From the IMG/VR virus record IMGVR_UViG_3300020165_000059, positions 1-37,576 of that record: a DNA stretch of 37,576 bases; one strand, 5' to 3'. The stretch is from a virus. Positions 15,311 through 20,694 of this stretch are shown here, one piece after another. The stretch's first letter is position 1. Each line of letters starts with the position of its first letter. Made by a program: the position numbers and the translations under genes. Below the pieces are notes generated by a model. That model had not been told where the DNA came from and searched no databases. It saw only the letters and a list, made by a program, of their open reading frames with translations.

Positions 15311-15401
15311 CATATATATATTCTTTTCTAATCTTATCTTATCTGTTATATACATTGTCTAGAGGTTGTCTAGAGCCTCTCTAGAGTTTGTATGTTTAAA
15401 C
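15311..15401 (+). promoter_or_regulatory. Composite repeat element, copy A (TTATCTTATCTG + three TCTAGA)
   Basis: ATCTTATCTTATCTGTTATA starts at 15331, followed seven bases later by TCTAGA at 15358, 15369 and 15380, an exact 11-base period. GTTTAAAC follows at 15394-15401 and TATAAA at 15403. The same arrangement, with the same seven-base gap and period, recurs at 22247-22309. It is not coding. Phased repeats suggest a site for a multimeric protein: an activator-dependent promoter or replication iterons. Confidence 0.75.
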
Positions 15402-15439
15402 ATATAAATCAATAACTTAAAAATAATAAATAAAAAGGT

Positions 15440-15469
15440 TGACATTTATTTACATAGTATGTCATTATG
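15440..15469 (+). promoter_or_regulatory. Rightward early promoter with operator-like palindrome
   Basis: TTGACA at 15440-15445 and CATTAT at 15464-15469 (18-base spacer). The spacer holds ACATA-G-TATGT, a perfect 11-base inverted repeat (15453-15463). Drives the first rightward cassette, whose first gene begins 29 bases on. Confidence 0.55.
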
Positions 15470-15497
15470 TCTTTACATTAATAAAAGGAGAGCAAAA

Positions 15498-15677
15498 ATG
15501 AATTGTGACAAGGAGTATGAATACGAAGTGATTGGTTACTTACTAGCAAAAGTTGACCAAGAGACAGGTGAAGAAGTATTGAACAGGCATGGAGATGTAA
15601 AGTTGTTTAAACACCTAGACAATACGATTGATGTTCTAGGATTTTCAGAAGAATCAGTAGAGGAGATACCACAATGA
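15498..15677 (+). CDS. Small acidic hypothetical protein, first gene of cassette 1
   Basis: 59 residues from ATG 15498, which follows AAAAGGAGAGCAAAA. A TTG-type start at 15459 would overlap the promoter and is unlikely. The product is acidic with alternating strands (EYEYEVIGYLLAKVDQETGE; DNTIDVLGFSEESVEEIPQ). Overlaps the next start (ATGA). Contains GTTTAAAC at 15605-15612 as Leu-Phe-Lys-His. No known family. Confidence 0.6.
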   Translation: MNCDKEYEYEVIGYLLAKVDQETGEEVLNRHGDVKLFKHLDNTIDVLGFSEESVEEIPQ

Positions 15678-15970
15678 GTAAATTACCAATAGCAAAAATA
15701 GATAGAAGTCATTTTATTAATTGGCTTTATCACGATAACCATGAACTTGAAGATTTAGCGTGTGAAGTTATATGCTCTATAGACCAGAGTGGTTCTTATA
15801 GTTTAGATATAGATGACCTTTATGGTGGTCTAGGTGGATTCTATGCTAAAGACATGATTGAAAACTATGAAGAATTAAAGACATACATAGAATCTTGCGA
15901 GGGATATGATGATGGATGGTTGGATAATCCCTCTGCATTTATAGAAGTTAAATGGATAGAGGGGGAATAG
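15674..15970 (+). CDS. Acidic hypothetical protein
   Basis: 98 residues, strongly acidic with many Asp/Glu and Tyr residues (DQSGSYSLDIDDLYGGLGGF; NYEELKTYIESCEGYDDGWL). There is no basic patch and no enzyme motif. The charge resembles DNA-mimic anti-restriction proteins, but nothing specific supports that role. Coupled to the gene before it. Confidence 0.55.
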   Translation: MSKLPIAKIDRSHFINWLYHDNHELEDLACEVICSIDQSGSYSLDIDDLYGGLGGFYAKDMIENYEELKTYIESCEGYDDGWLDNPSAFIEVKWIEGE

Positions 15971-15972
15971 AT

Positions 15973-16140
15973 ATGAAAATAGATATAGATAGTTACATTG
16001 ATAGAGAAGAAGATGTAGAAACTTATGGTGAGCGAATATATTTAAGTGCTAGTCGTTTAATAGAAGATATTGTATTTAAGCTAAAGAACGACCCTGATAA
16101 TAAAGACATTATAATTGAAGTAGATATTTATAACGATTAA
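15973..16140 (+). CDS. Small acidic hypothetical protein
   Basis: 55 residues from ATG 15973, with GAGGGGG upstream. An alternative start at 15952 would overlap the previous gene. It has an acidic N-terminus (MKIDIDSYIDREEDVETYGE) and a beta C-terminus (KDIIIEVDIYND). Followed immediately by AGGAGT-GTTTAAAC-ATG of the next gene. Unknown function. Confidence 0.5.
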   Translation: MKIDIDSYIDREEDVETYGERIYLSASRLIEDIVFKLKNDPDNKDIIIEVDIYND

Positions 16141-16154
16141 AGGAGTGTTTAAAC

Positions 16155-16379
16155 ATGAAAATACAAGTCAATACAGAAGTTCGCTCTATTTATGAGTTAT
16201 CGGATAAAGAGTATGACCGAGTTACTAAAACAATGGAAAGTAAGGGTTACTCATGGAAAGATTTATCTGACTGTGAGATTGCTCAAGTTTATAAAAACAA
16301 TGGGAAATTGATACTAGAAGAAACTACATATCAAGAAAACCCTATTTCTAATAAGGAGAGTAAAAATGAATATAATTAA
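16155..16379 (+). CDS. Small hypothetical protein with GTTTAAAC start context
   Basis: 74 residues. The start context is AGGAGT, GTTTAAAC, ATG: the palindrome fills the spacer between ribosome-binding site and start. The protein opens with a beta strand (MKIQVNTEVRSIYELSD) and a helical section (EYDRVTKTMESKGYSWKDLS), ending disordered. Its 3' end overlaps the next gene by 14 bases in another frame. Confidence 0.55.
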   Translation: MKIQVNTEVRSIYELSDKEYDRVTKTMESKGYSWKDLSDCEIAQVYKNNGKLILEETTYQENPISNKESKNEYN

Positions 16380-16506
16380 TTATAAAGAAAAAGGTTGTCC
16401 ACAATGCAATACAGAATATCAATGTTTTGATTGTGAGTGTTTTGAAATGCAATGGCTAAAAGGTTACACCTTGCAAGATAATTTAACATGGGAAAAGGAG
16501 AATTAA
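16366..16506 (+). CDS. Small Cys-rich (zinc-binding?) protein
   Basis: 46 residues after AAGGAGAGTAAAA. Cysteines are arranged as GCPQCNTEYQCFDCECFEMQ (residues 10-29). Four or five of them could bind zinc in a compact knuckle. Followed two bases after its stop by the next ATG. Unknown family. Confidence 0.5.
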   Translation: MNIINYKEKGCPQCNTEYQCFDCECFEMQWLKGYTLQDNLTWEKEN

Positions 16507-16507
16507 G

Positions 16508-16645
16508 ATGAAAATAATAGCGTGGAAAATAGTTGGATATGATGAAGATAACAACGAGGTTGAAATAGATATACATAAAAGCCATGTAGCAAATGTTGTT
16601 GATGATTATATAACTGAAGAATATGAGGAGTATGAAGATGAGTAA
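16508..16645 (+). CDS. Small acidic hypothetical protein
   Basis: 45 residues, one base after the previous stop, with AAAAGGAGAATTAAG upstream. Begins MKIIAWKIVGYDEDNNEVEI and ends in a run of Glu, Tyr and Asp (ITEEYEEYEDE). The acidic end overlaps the start of the next gene by eight bases. Unknown function. Confidence 0.5.
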   Translation: MKIIAWKIVGYDEDNNEVEIDIHKSHVANVVDDYITEEYEEYEDE

Positions 16646-16814
16646 TTATGACTACGATATAGATATAAACATACCAACAACAGTTAGATTAGATAATGGC
16701 AATGTTTTAGATTTAAAGTTAGATGGCAGAGTTATCAGTGATTTAACATTAGATAGAATTTTTCAAGACATTGATGATTTTTTAGAAAATGAATTTCAAG
16801 GGGGGATTCAGTGA
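16638..16814 (+). CDS. Small acidic hypothetical protein
   Basis: 58 residues from ATG 16638, with GAGGAG at 16625. A start at 16623 would remove that site. The sequence is acidic with a beta pattern (TVRLDNGNVLDLKLDGRVIS) and a final helix (RIFQDIDDFLENEF). Its stop overlaps the following ATG (TGATG). Confidence 0.5.
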   Translation: MSNYDYDIDINIPTTVRLDNGNVLDLKLDGRVISDLTLDRIFQDIDDFLENEFQGGIQ

Positions 16815-17035
16815 TGATTAATTTTTTAATGGAAGATAAAGAAGTAGAAATTTTTTTGAGATTTAAGGCATGGAAAATGAACCTGATTGATAAGTGGGAA
16901 GTTTATCCATTTTGTTATGAGTATATAAAAAATAATTTAATATCAAAATCATTTGTTGTTGACACTGCAAAAGAAGTATGCGATATTAAATCTGAAGTCG
17001 TTGACATGAGATTAGACGACATATCTAAAATGTAA
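16814..17035 (+). CDS. Small hypothetical protein
   Basis: 73 residues from ATG 16814, with AAGGGGGGATTCAG upstream. It has helical segments (EVEIFLRFKAWKMNLIDKWE) and an acidic end (CDIKSEVVDMRLDDISKM). Followed by AAAAGGAGT-GTTTAAAC-ATG of the next gene. Not recognised. Confidence 0.5.
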   Translation: MINFLMEDKEVEIFLRFKAWKMNLIDKWEVYPFCYEYIKNNLISKSFVVDTAKEVCDIKSEVVDMRLDDISKM

Positions 17036-17051
17036 AAAGGAGTGTTTAAAC

Positions 17052-17177
17052 ATGGAAAGACGAGACGAAGATTGGATTAACCCTGATGAACCAAAGATGG
17101 GTTACAACGGATATTTTTTTGAATTAGATGATGATGATGAAATAGAAGTGGAAGTGGAGTTAGAAGATGATGAATAA
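17052..17177 (+). CDS. 41-residue very acidic protein with GTTTAAAC start context
   Basis: Start at 17052 directly after AAGGAGT and GTTTAAAC (17044-17051). A short basic N-terminus (MERRDEDW) leads to an extreme acidic tail (residues 25-41 almost all Asp/Glu). It overlaps the next gene by eight bases. A DNA-mimic or partner-binding role is conceivable, but not shown. Confidence 0.5.
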   Translation: MERRDEDWINPDEPKMGYNGYFFELDDDDEIEVEVELEDDE

Positions 17178-17346
17178 TAATGATGAAATTTTAGAAAGTT
17201 TATATGATGAAGCTTATCAGGAAATTTTAGATGATGAACATGAGAATAAAGAGAATCCTGATTATAAGGTCTTATCTTGTGAACAGAAATATGAGAAAGC
17301 CTATCAGATAACCATGATGAAATTCTTAAAAACGGGAATGGTATAG
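17170..17346 (+). CDS. Small acidic hypothetical protein, last gene of cassette 1
   Basis: 58 residues from ATG 17170. The adjacent ATG at 17167 would add one Met. It is helical and acidic (ILESLYDEAYQEILDDEHEN) with a more basic C-terminus (YEKAYQITMMKFLKTG). A terminator follows about 30 bases downstream. Unknown function. Confidence 0.5.
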   Translation: MNNNDEILESLYDEAYQEILDDEHENKENPDYKVLSCEQKYEKAYQITMMKFLKTGMV

Positions 17347-17369
17347 TGTCAACTACCTTATTTAAATCG

Positions 17370-17410
17370 CACCACGAGGCTTATATGAAGCCGTTTTTTA
17401 GCGTTTAAAC
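17370..17410 (+). terminator. Intrinsic terminator of cassette 1; repeated gene-end element, copy B
   Basis: GGCTT (17378-17382) pairs with AAGCC (17388-17392) across five bases, followed by G and six T. The whole element, CACCACGAG ... GAAGCC ... TAGCGTTTAAACA, matches the minus-strand copy at 8891-8931. It ends in GTTTAAAC (17403-17410). Confidence 0.7.
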
Positions 17411-17455
17411 AGAATATTACTAACATGAAGCTTTATAATTAATTGTAATTAATAG

Positions 17456-17484
17456 TTGACATTATTATTCAGCTATGTAACAAT
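17456..17484 (+). promoter_or_regulatory. Promoter of cassette 2 with leader hairpin
   Basis: TTGACA at 17456-17461 and AACAAT at 17479-17484 (17-base spacer; TAACAA at 16 is an alternative). The leader then holds GTGC-TAATT-GCAC, a small hairpin, and AAAAGGAAA before the first gene. The same promoter-hairpin-AAAGGAAA layout recurs at 18964 and 20315. Confidence 0.5.
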
Positions 17485-17525
17485 GTCTACATGGTGCTAA
17501 TTCGCACTTAACAAAAGGAAATAGC

Positions 17526-17684
17526 ATGGACTTGTTTAAACAAGCAATTACAAACAAAGTATGTTTTGGTAGGGAAGAAGAAGAAGTAAAAGCAATTAAA
17601 AGATTATCAAGAAAAGAAGTAAAAGATAATCCACACAATTTAGATTTGCAGATATTAATGCAATATGCAATTAACAATAATTAA
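17526..17684 (+). CDS. Small basic hypothetical protein
   Basis: 52 residues after AAAAGGAAATAGC. Starts MDLFKQAITNKVCFGREEEE and continues with a mixed charged helix (VKAIKRLSRKEVKDNP). GTTTAAAC at 17534-17541 encodes Leu-Phe-Lys-Gln. It is less acidic than its neighbours. Not recognised. Confidence 0.5.
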   Translation: MDLFKQAITNKVCFGREEEEVKAIKRLSRKEVKDNPHNLDLQILMQYAINNN

Positions 17685-17701
17685 TAAAAGGAAAATATAT
17701 T

Positions 17702-18088
17702 ATGAAAGCGACAAGAAAAGAATTATGCACAGATGTAATACAAAAATTGTTCTTTGCAAGTGAGTATCAAGATATTAATGATGATGATTCTATTAGAATT
17801 GTGATTGAAGGCACTCAAGATTACAATGGCTCTATGTATAAACATGAAAGTGTGCAAGGCATATTAAAGTTTAATCAAATTAAGGTAGATTGGTGGCAAT
17901 GGGAAATGGTTGTAGATTGGAAATACATTGTAGATTCACATGTTGATGATGGCTCTTTGATTATTAATTTATCTCAAGAAGTATTAAAAGATGGATTGAT
18001 AAATATTAATGACATGGCAAATGTAGGGCTTCGTCATAATTTCTTTAAATCACAATCTGCATATGACATTGCATTTGGCAACATTTAA
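17702..18088 (+). CDS. Acidic hypothetical protein
   Basis: 128 residues after AAAAGGAAAATATATT. N-terminal helix (TRKELCTDVIQKLFFASEYQ), then strand-rich, Trp-containing stretch (LKFNQIKVDWWQWEMVVDWK) and an acidic, Ile-rich C-terminus. The fold could be a compact beta sheet. There is no catalytic motif. Largest protein of cassette 2. Confidence 0.55.
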   Translation: MKATRKELCTDVIQKLFFASEYQDINDDDSIRIVIEGTQDYNGSMYKHESVQGILKFNQIKVDWWQWEMVVDWKYIVDSHVDDGSLIINLSQEVLKDGLININDMANVGLRHNFFKSQSAYDIAFGNI

Positions 18089-18100
18089 AAGGAGATGAAA

Positions 18101-18271
18101 ATGGACATTAAAAAAGATTTAAGAAAAAAACACAGATTATATTTAGAGTATTTAAATTTTTTAAATTGGGATTCAATTAATTATAACGCTTTTGAGGATA
18201 CTGATGATGATTTTTTTGAATGGGTTATGAGTTATGAAATTGATAGCGATTGGAAAAAGGAGACTGTTTAA
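18101..18271 (+). CDS. Small hypothetical protein ending in GTTTAAAC
   Basis: 56 residues after AAAAGGAGATGAAA. A basic, Leu/Tyr-rich helix (KKDLRKKHRLYLEYLNFLNW) is followed by an acidic aromatic region (DTDDDFFEWVMSYEIDSDW). The stop is the TAA inside GTTTAAAC (18266-18273), and the next ATG follows two bases later, so the motif is the whole gene junction. Confidence 0.5.
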   Translation: MDIKKDLRKKHRLYLEYLNFLNWDSINYNAFEDTDDDFFEWVMSYEIDSDWKKETV

Positions 18272-18273
18272 AC

Positions 18274-18624
18274 ATGAAAACATATACACTTAAAGAAGTT
18301 CTAGCATTGTATGAAGATAACAACGAGTCAGGCTATTACTACGGCTACAAGGGAATAGTTTTAAATGCCATAGAAAAAGGGTATTCTATCTCTGTAAACA
18401 ATGGCGAAGAATGGTCAACAGATAAGTCTACGGACTACATGGAAGTCATTAAGGATATTGAAACTGTTGATGATTGCGACCTGAATTTTTTTGACAAGTC
18501 AGACAAGTATGTCGGTTGGGCTAAAATTATTTTATACAATGATTACAACGAGTCGGTCAGTGATTATACGGCTAATGATGAGATGGAGTCATTGATAAAC
18601 ATAGGGGGGAAAGTGCCATGTTAA
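18274..18624 (+). CDS. Acidic Tyr-rich hypothetical protein
   Basis: 116 residues from ATG 18274, after AAAGGAGACT and GTTTAAAC. A longer frame to 18250 overlaps the upstream gene and lacks a site. N-terminal helix (TLKEVLALYEDNNESGYYYG), then acidic beta/loop sequence with many Asp, Tyr and Ser. The acidic surface suggests a protein- or DNA-mimic, unproven. Overlaps the next gene by seven bases. Confidence 0.55.
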   Translation: MKTYTLKEVLALYEDNNESGYYYGYKGIVLNAIEKGYSISVNNGEEWSTDKSTDYMEVIKDIETVDDCDLNFFDKSDKYVGWAKIILYNDYNESVSDYTANDEMESLINIGGKVPC

Positions 18625-18731
18625 ACAGATGGGATAGTTTTTTAACGGAAAAAAGGAAGAAAAGAAACTGTAGTATTTTATTTTTTTTAGTGGGAGTTTT
18701 TTCCACGATTATTTGTTATGAATTTTTTTAA
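18618..18731 (+). CDS. 37-residue single-pass membrane peptide
   Basis: ATG 18618 overlaps the previous stop, with GGGGGGAAAG upstream. Basic N-terminus (MLNRWDSFLTEKRKKRNC) and one hydrophobic helix (SILFFLVGVFSTIICYEFF). It would insert with the N-terminus in the cytoplasm. Possibly a superinfection-exclusion or membrane-signalling peptide. No evidence beyond topology. Confidence 0.45.
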   Translation: MLNRWDSFLTEKRKKRNCSILFFLVGVFSTIICYEFF

Positions 18732-18840
18732 TAGTTTTTTAGTTTTTTATTTTTTAGTTTCAATTTTTTCTTTTATTAGTTTTATTTTTTAAAAAATTAT
18801 TTTTTCCTTTAATTCCTTTTTGGATTAAATAGTTTTTTAG
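18732..18840. other. T-rich non-coding stretch before terminator
   Basis: About 110 bases composed mostly of T runs broken by AG (TTTTTTAG repeated several times from 18731). No coding frame with a start and ribosome-binding site was found on either strand. It may act as a pause or transcript-destabilising tract ahead of the terminator. Confidence 0.4.
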
Positions 18841-18869
18841 TAGGGAGTTTAAACACTCCCTATTTTTTT
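18841..18869 (+). terminator. Intrinsic terminator of cassette 2 with GTTTAAAC in the loop
   Basis: TAGGGAGT (18841-18848), loop TTAAAC, ACTCCCTA (18855-18862) and a run of seven T. The eight-pair stem is perfect. The palindrome GTTTAAAC (18847-18854) spans stem top and loop, so a protein bound to it as DNA, or a structure change in RNA, could affect termination. Confidence 0.85.
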
Positions 18870-18906
18870 ATTTAAAATCAACTTACTTTATCAAATACAT
18901 AATATT

Positions 18907-18981
18907 GTTTAAACGCTCTTTTAGTGATAAGTAAAATCAATCAATAAATACTATCAATTATTATTGACATGATGTTAAAAT
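18907..18981 (+). promoter_or_regulatory. Control region of cassette 3
   Basis: Contains GTTTAAACGCT (18907-18917), then TTGACA at 18964-18969 and TAAAAT at 18976-18981. The two boxes are only six bases apart, against 16 in the otherwise similar promoter at 20315. TTGACAT and TTAAAAT...AACTTTAAAAAGGAAA are shared by both. The missing ten bases include the GTTTAAAC. The true -35 here is unclear. The leader carries ACGC-GTGTAT-GCGT. Confidence 0.35.
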
Positions 18982-19031
18982 ACCCTTACGCGTGTATGCG
19001 TGTTTATTAACTTTAAAAAGGAAATTTAAAA

Positions 19032-19340
19032 ATGAATAACAAAAAATACGGCATGGATTATTTAACTAGCGACTTACCAAAGGACGAAGTAAACGAGGAC
19101 GAGTCATTATATACAGAGGGCGATTGCATTTTATACCAATTTTATTGCGGTAATTTTAGCGATACAGTCAAAAGGTGCTTTTATAACGGAGTGTATTGGA
19201 ACGACTTGGAAAATTACATTTCAAACAAAGCCCATGAATACGGCATGGATAGAAACGAGGGTGATTTTTTCTCATGGTTTGATGGTTCTTTTTTCGGTGA
19301 GTTTGGCTCTAAATTAGAGCGTATTAGAGGGGGTGTTTAA
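19032..19340 (+). CDS. Acidic aromatic hypothetical protein
   Basis: 102 residues after AAAAAGGAAATTTAAAA. Acidic start (SDLPKDEVNEDESLYTEGD), then a compact Cys/Tyr/Phe/Trp-rich domain (LYQFYCGNFSDTVKRCFYNG; GDFFSWFDGSFFGEF). The composition fits a small globular inhibitor. No relatives recognised. Its stop is the TAA of GTTTAAAC (19335-19342), directly before the next ATG. Confidence 0.55.
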   Translation: MNNKKYGMDYLTSDLPKDEVNEDESLYTEGDCILYQFYCGNFSDTVKRCFYNGVYWNDLENYISNKAHEYGMDRNEGDFFSWFDGSFFGEFGSKLERIRGGV

Positions 19341-19342
19341 AC

Positions 19343-19564
19343 ATGGCATTATTAAAAGCGACTAGTCAAGCCCTAGTATTGCAATATAAAGGCTATTTAA
19401 AAAATCTATCTAGCAATTATAAAAAAGCCATGCAAGACGCTCAAAATTATGATTATGATGTAGGAGATGTTTTTCATTATCGTTTTGAAGCTCTTATGGA
19501 TTCTATTCAATATGATATTGATGAAATTTATAAAGATTTTAACAATTACAAGAGAGGTGTTTAA
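19343..19564 (+). CDS. Small helical hypothetical protein
   Basis: 73 residues. Start context is GAGGGGGT-GTTTAAAC-ATG. Mostly helical (YLKNLSSNYKKAMQDAQNYD; FEALMDSIQYDIDEIYKDFN). It again ends in Gly-Val and GTTTAAAC (19559-19566), so both ends of this gene are bounded by the palindrome. Unknown function. Confidence 0.5.
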   Translation: MALLKATSQALVLQYKGYLKNLSSNYKKAMQDAQNYDYDVGDVFHYRFEALMDSIQYDIDEIYKDFNNYKRGV

Positions 19565-19566
19565 AC

Positions 19567-19746
19567 ATGACAAAAAGACAACGATTTAAAGATATGACAG
19601 AAGAAGAAAAAGAAATTTATAATTTTTTGTTAAGTGCTAACGAAAAAGATTATCCAAACATAAAAGATATGATTGATGATTTTTGGCAATCATATTTTTA
19701 TATGAGAAAATCACCGCTTGATGAATTTGGTTATTTAGGAAATTAA
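19567..19746 (+). CDS. Small acidic hypothetical protein
   Basis: 59 residues. Start two bases after the preceding stop, with AGAGAGGT upstream of GTTTAAAC. N-terminus basic (MTKRQRFKDM), rest acidic and helical (TEEEKEIYNFLLSANEKDYP; DMIDDFWQSYFYMRKS). Followed by AAAAGGAGT-GTTTAAAC-ATG. Not recognised. Confidence 0.5.
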   Translation: MTKRQRFKDMTEEEKEIYNFLLSANEKDYPNIKDMIDDFWQSYFYMRKSPLDEFGYLGN

Positions 19747-19761
19747 AAGGAGTGTTTAAAC

Positions 19762-19872
19762 ATGAATTATAAAAAACACAATCAGCATGTAATTGACTAT
19801 CTAAACAACAACGGATGGAACTTAAAAGCTTATGAAATTTATGAAAGGATAGAGCAAAAATTATTAAATTAA
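19762..19872 (+). CDS. 36-residue hypothetical peptide, last gene of cassette 3
   Basis: Starts directly after AGGAGT and GTTTAAAC (19754-19761). One helical peptide (HVIDYLNNNGWNLKAYEIYE), ending shortly before the terminator. The strong initiation context supports translation. Function unknown. Confidence 0.45.
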   Translation: MNYKKHNQHVIDYLNNNGWNLKAYEIYERIEQKLLN

Positions 19873-19893
19873 TTTTTTAGTTTTATTTTTTTG

Positions 19894-19922
19894 AAGCCCT
19901 GATTTTTTTAGGGCTTTTTTTT
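19894..19922 (+). terminator. Intrinsic terminator of cassette 3
   Basis: AAGCCCT (19894-19900) pairs with AGGGCTT (19910-19916) over a nine-base T-rich loop, followed by a T run. Seven perfect pairs. Located 20 bases after the last gene of the cassette. Confidence 0.85.
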
Positions 19923-20314
19923 ATTTTATTTTTTTGTTTAAACGCTTCTTATTTTTTTATTTTATTTTTCTGTTTAAACAGTGTTATTTTTTTGTGCCTA
20001 TTTTTTAAGCAATTTTATTTTTCTGTGAATAAGTTGTGGATTAAATCAATAAAAGTTATCCACAAGCAATATTGTATAAAAATTAAGCAGATGTTAAGCA
20101 AAATAGAGTAATGCTCTCAATCCCTCTCATATCAAGGGATTCAAGAGGGCTTTCAGAATGGCTCTCTGTGGGCTTTTTAGGGTTGACATAATACCATTAC
20201 ATCAAAGACAGCTTAAATTGTCATATGGGCTTAAAAAGGCTCTTTATGTTGATTTACTGATATTGATTAAAATCATGTAAAAAAGGGGTGATAAGTAATA
20301 TAAATCAATAATAA
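19923..20314. other. Non-coding region with DnaA boxes and alternative hairpins (origin candidate)
   Basis: No convincing gene in 390 bases. It contains GTTTAAAC at 19936 and 19972, two facing DnaA-like boxes (20035-20043, 20056-20064) and TTAAGCAGATGTT (20093), which is repeated at 21683. Two mutually exclusive helices follow: AATCCCT/AGGGATT (20119-20141) and CCCTCT/AGAGGG (20122-20149). Several GGGCTT repeats and a lone TTGACA (20183) complete it. AT-rich flanks fit an origin or a regulatory leader. Confidence 0.45.
20035..20064. promoter_or_regulatory. Pair of DnaA boxes
   Basis: TTATCCACA, the exact bacterial DnaA box consensus, at 20056-20064, faced by TAATCCACA on the opposite strand (20035-20043), 12 bases apart. 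Further boxes occur at 21387-21406, 21710-21718 and 21786-21794. Confidence 0.55.
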
Positions 20315-20342
20315 TTGACATGTTTAAACATTGCTATAAAAT
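20315..20342 (+). promoter_or_regulatory. Promoter of cassette 4 with GTTTAAAC in the spacer
   Basis: TTGACA (20315-20320), 16-base spacer, TAAAAT (20337-20342). GTTTAAAC (20322-20329) lies within the spacer, an ideal position for a repressor or spacer-binding activator. The leader has GAAAC/GTTTC as a small hairpin and AAAAAGGAAA before the first gene. Confidence 0.65.
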
Positions 20343-20397
20343 ACATTTCAGAAACAGCAAAATCGCGGTTTCATAACTTTAAAAAGGAAAGCAAAAA

Positions 20398-20694
20398 ATG
20401 AAAACATTAAGAAACGGATATAAATTAGTTCTAAATCATCAAGGCATTGAGAACGGCGTAGTTCTAGCAATGCGGATTGATGACAGCAAAAAAGAGTTCG
20501 TAACATGGATTGCTAATGGTAATAATTTAGACAATCTTTGTCATGGCAATTACTTCTTATTAGAACGCGGTGAAAAAGAATATATTGCATTAGATAACGC
20601 TTATCAAGAAGCCGTATCAGATTATTTAGCTAGAATTAAATTTTCACCTGATACCGACTTTATGAATATTGAAACTTTAAAAGGGGAAAAATAA
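20398..20694 (+). CDS. Hypothetical protein upstream of SprT-like gene
   Basis: 98 residues after AAAAAGGAAAGCAAAAA. Beta-rich start (GYKLVLNHQGIENGVVLAMR; SKKEFVTWIANGNNLDNLCH) and helical end (LDNAYQEAVSDYLARIKFSP). There is no known motif. Its stop overlaps the next ATG (TAATG), so it is coupled to the metallopeptidase gene. Confidence 0.55.
   Translation: MKTLRNGYKLVLNHQGIENGVVLAMRIDDSKKEFVTWIANGNNLDNLCHGNYFLLERGEKEYIALDNAYQEAVSDYLARIKFSPDTDFMNIETLKGEK

Noticed and set aside
15050-15469. Lysogeny switch (cI/cro with integration)
   Set aside because: There is an HTH gene and divergent promoters, but no integrase, excisionase, attachment site or second repressor in the window. An early-expression switch is enough to explain it.
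20183-20211. Promoter at the TTGACA of 20183
   Set aside because: No -10 box at 16-18 bases, and no gene starts nearby. Left as part of the non-coding region.
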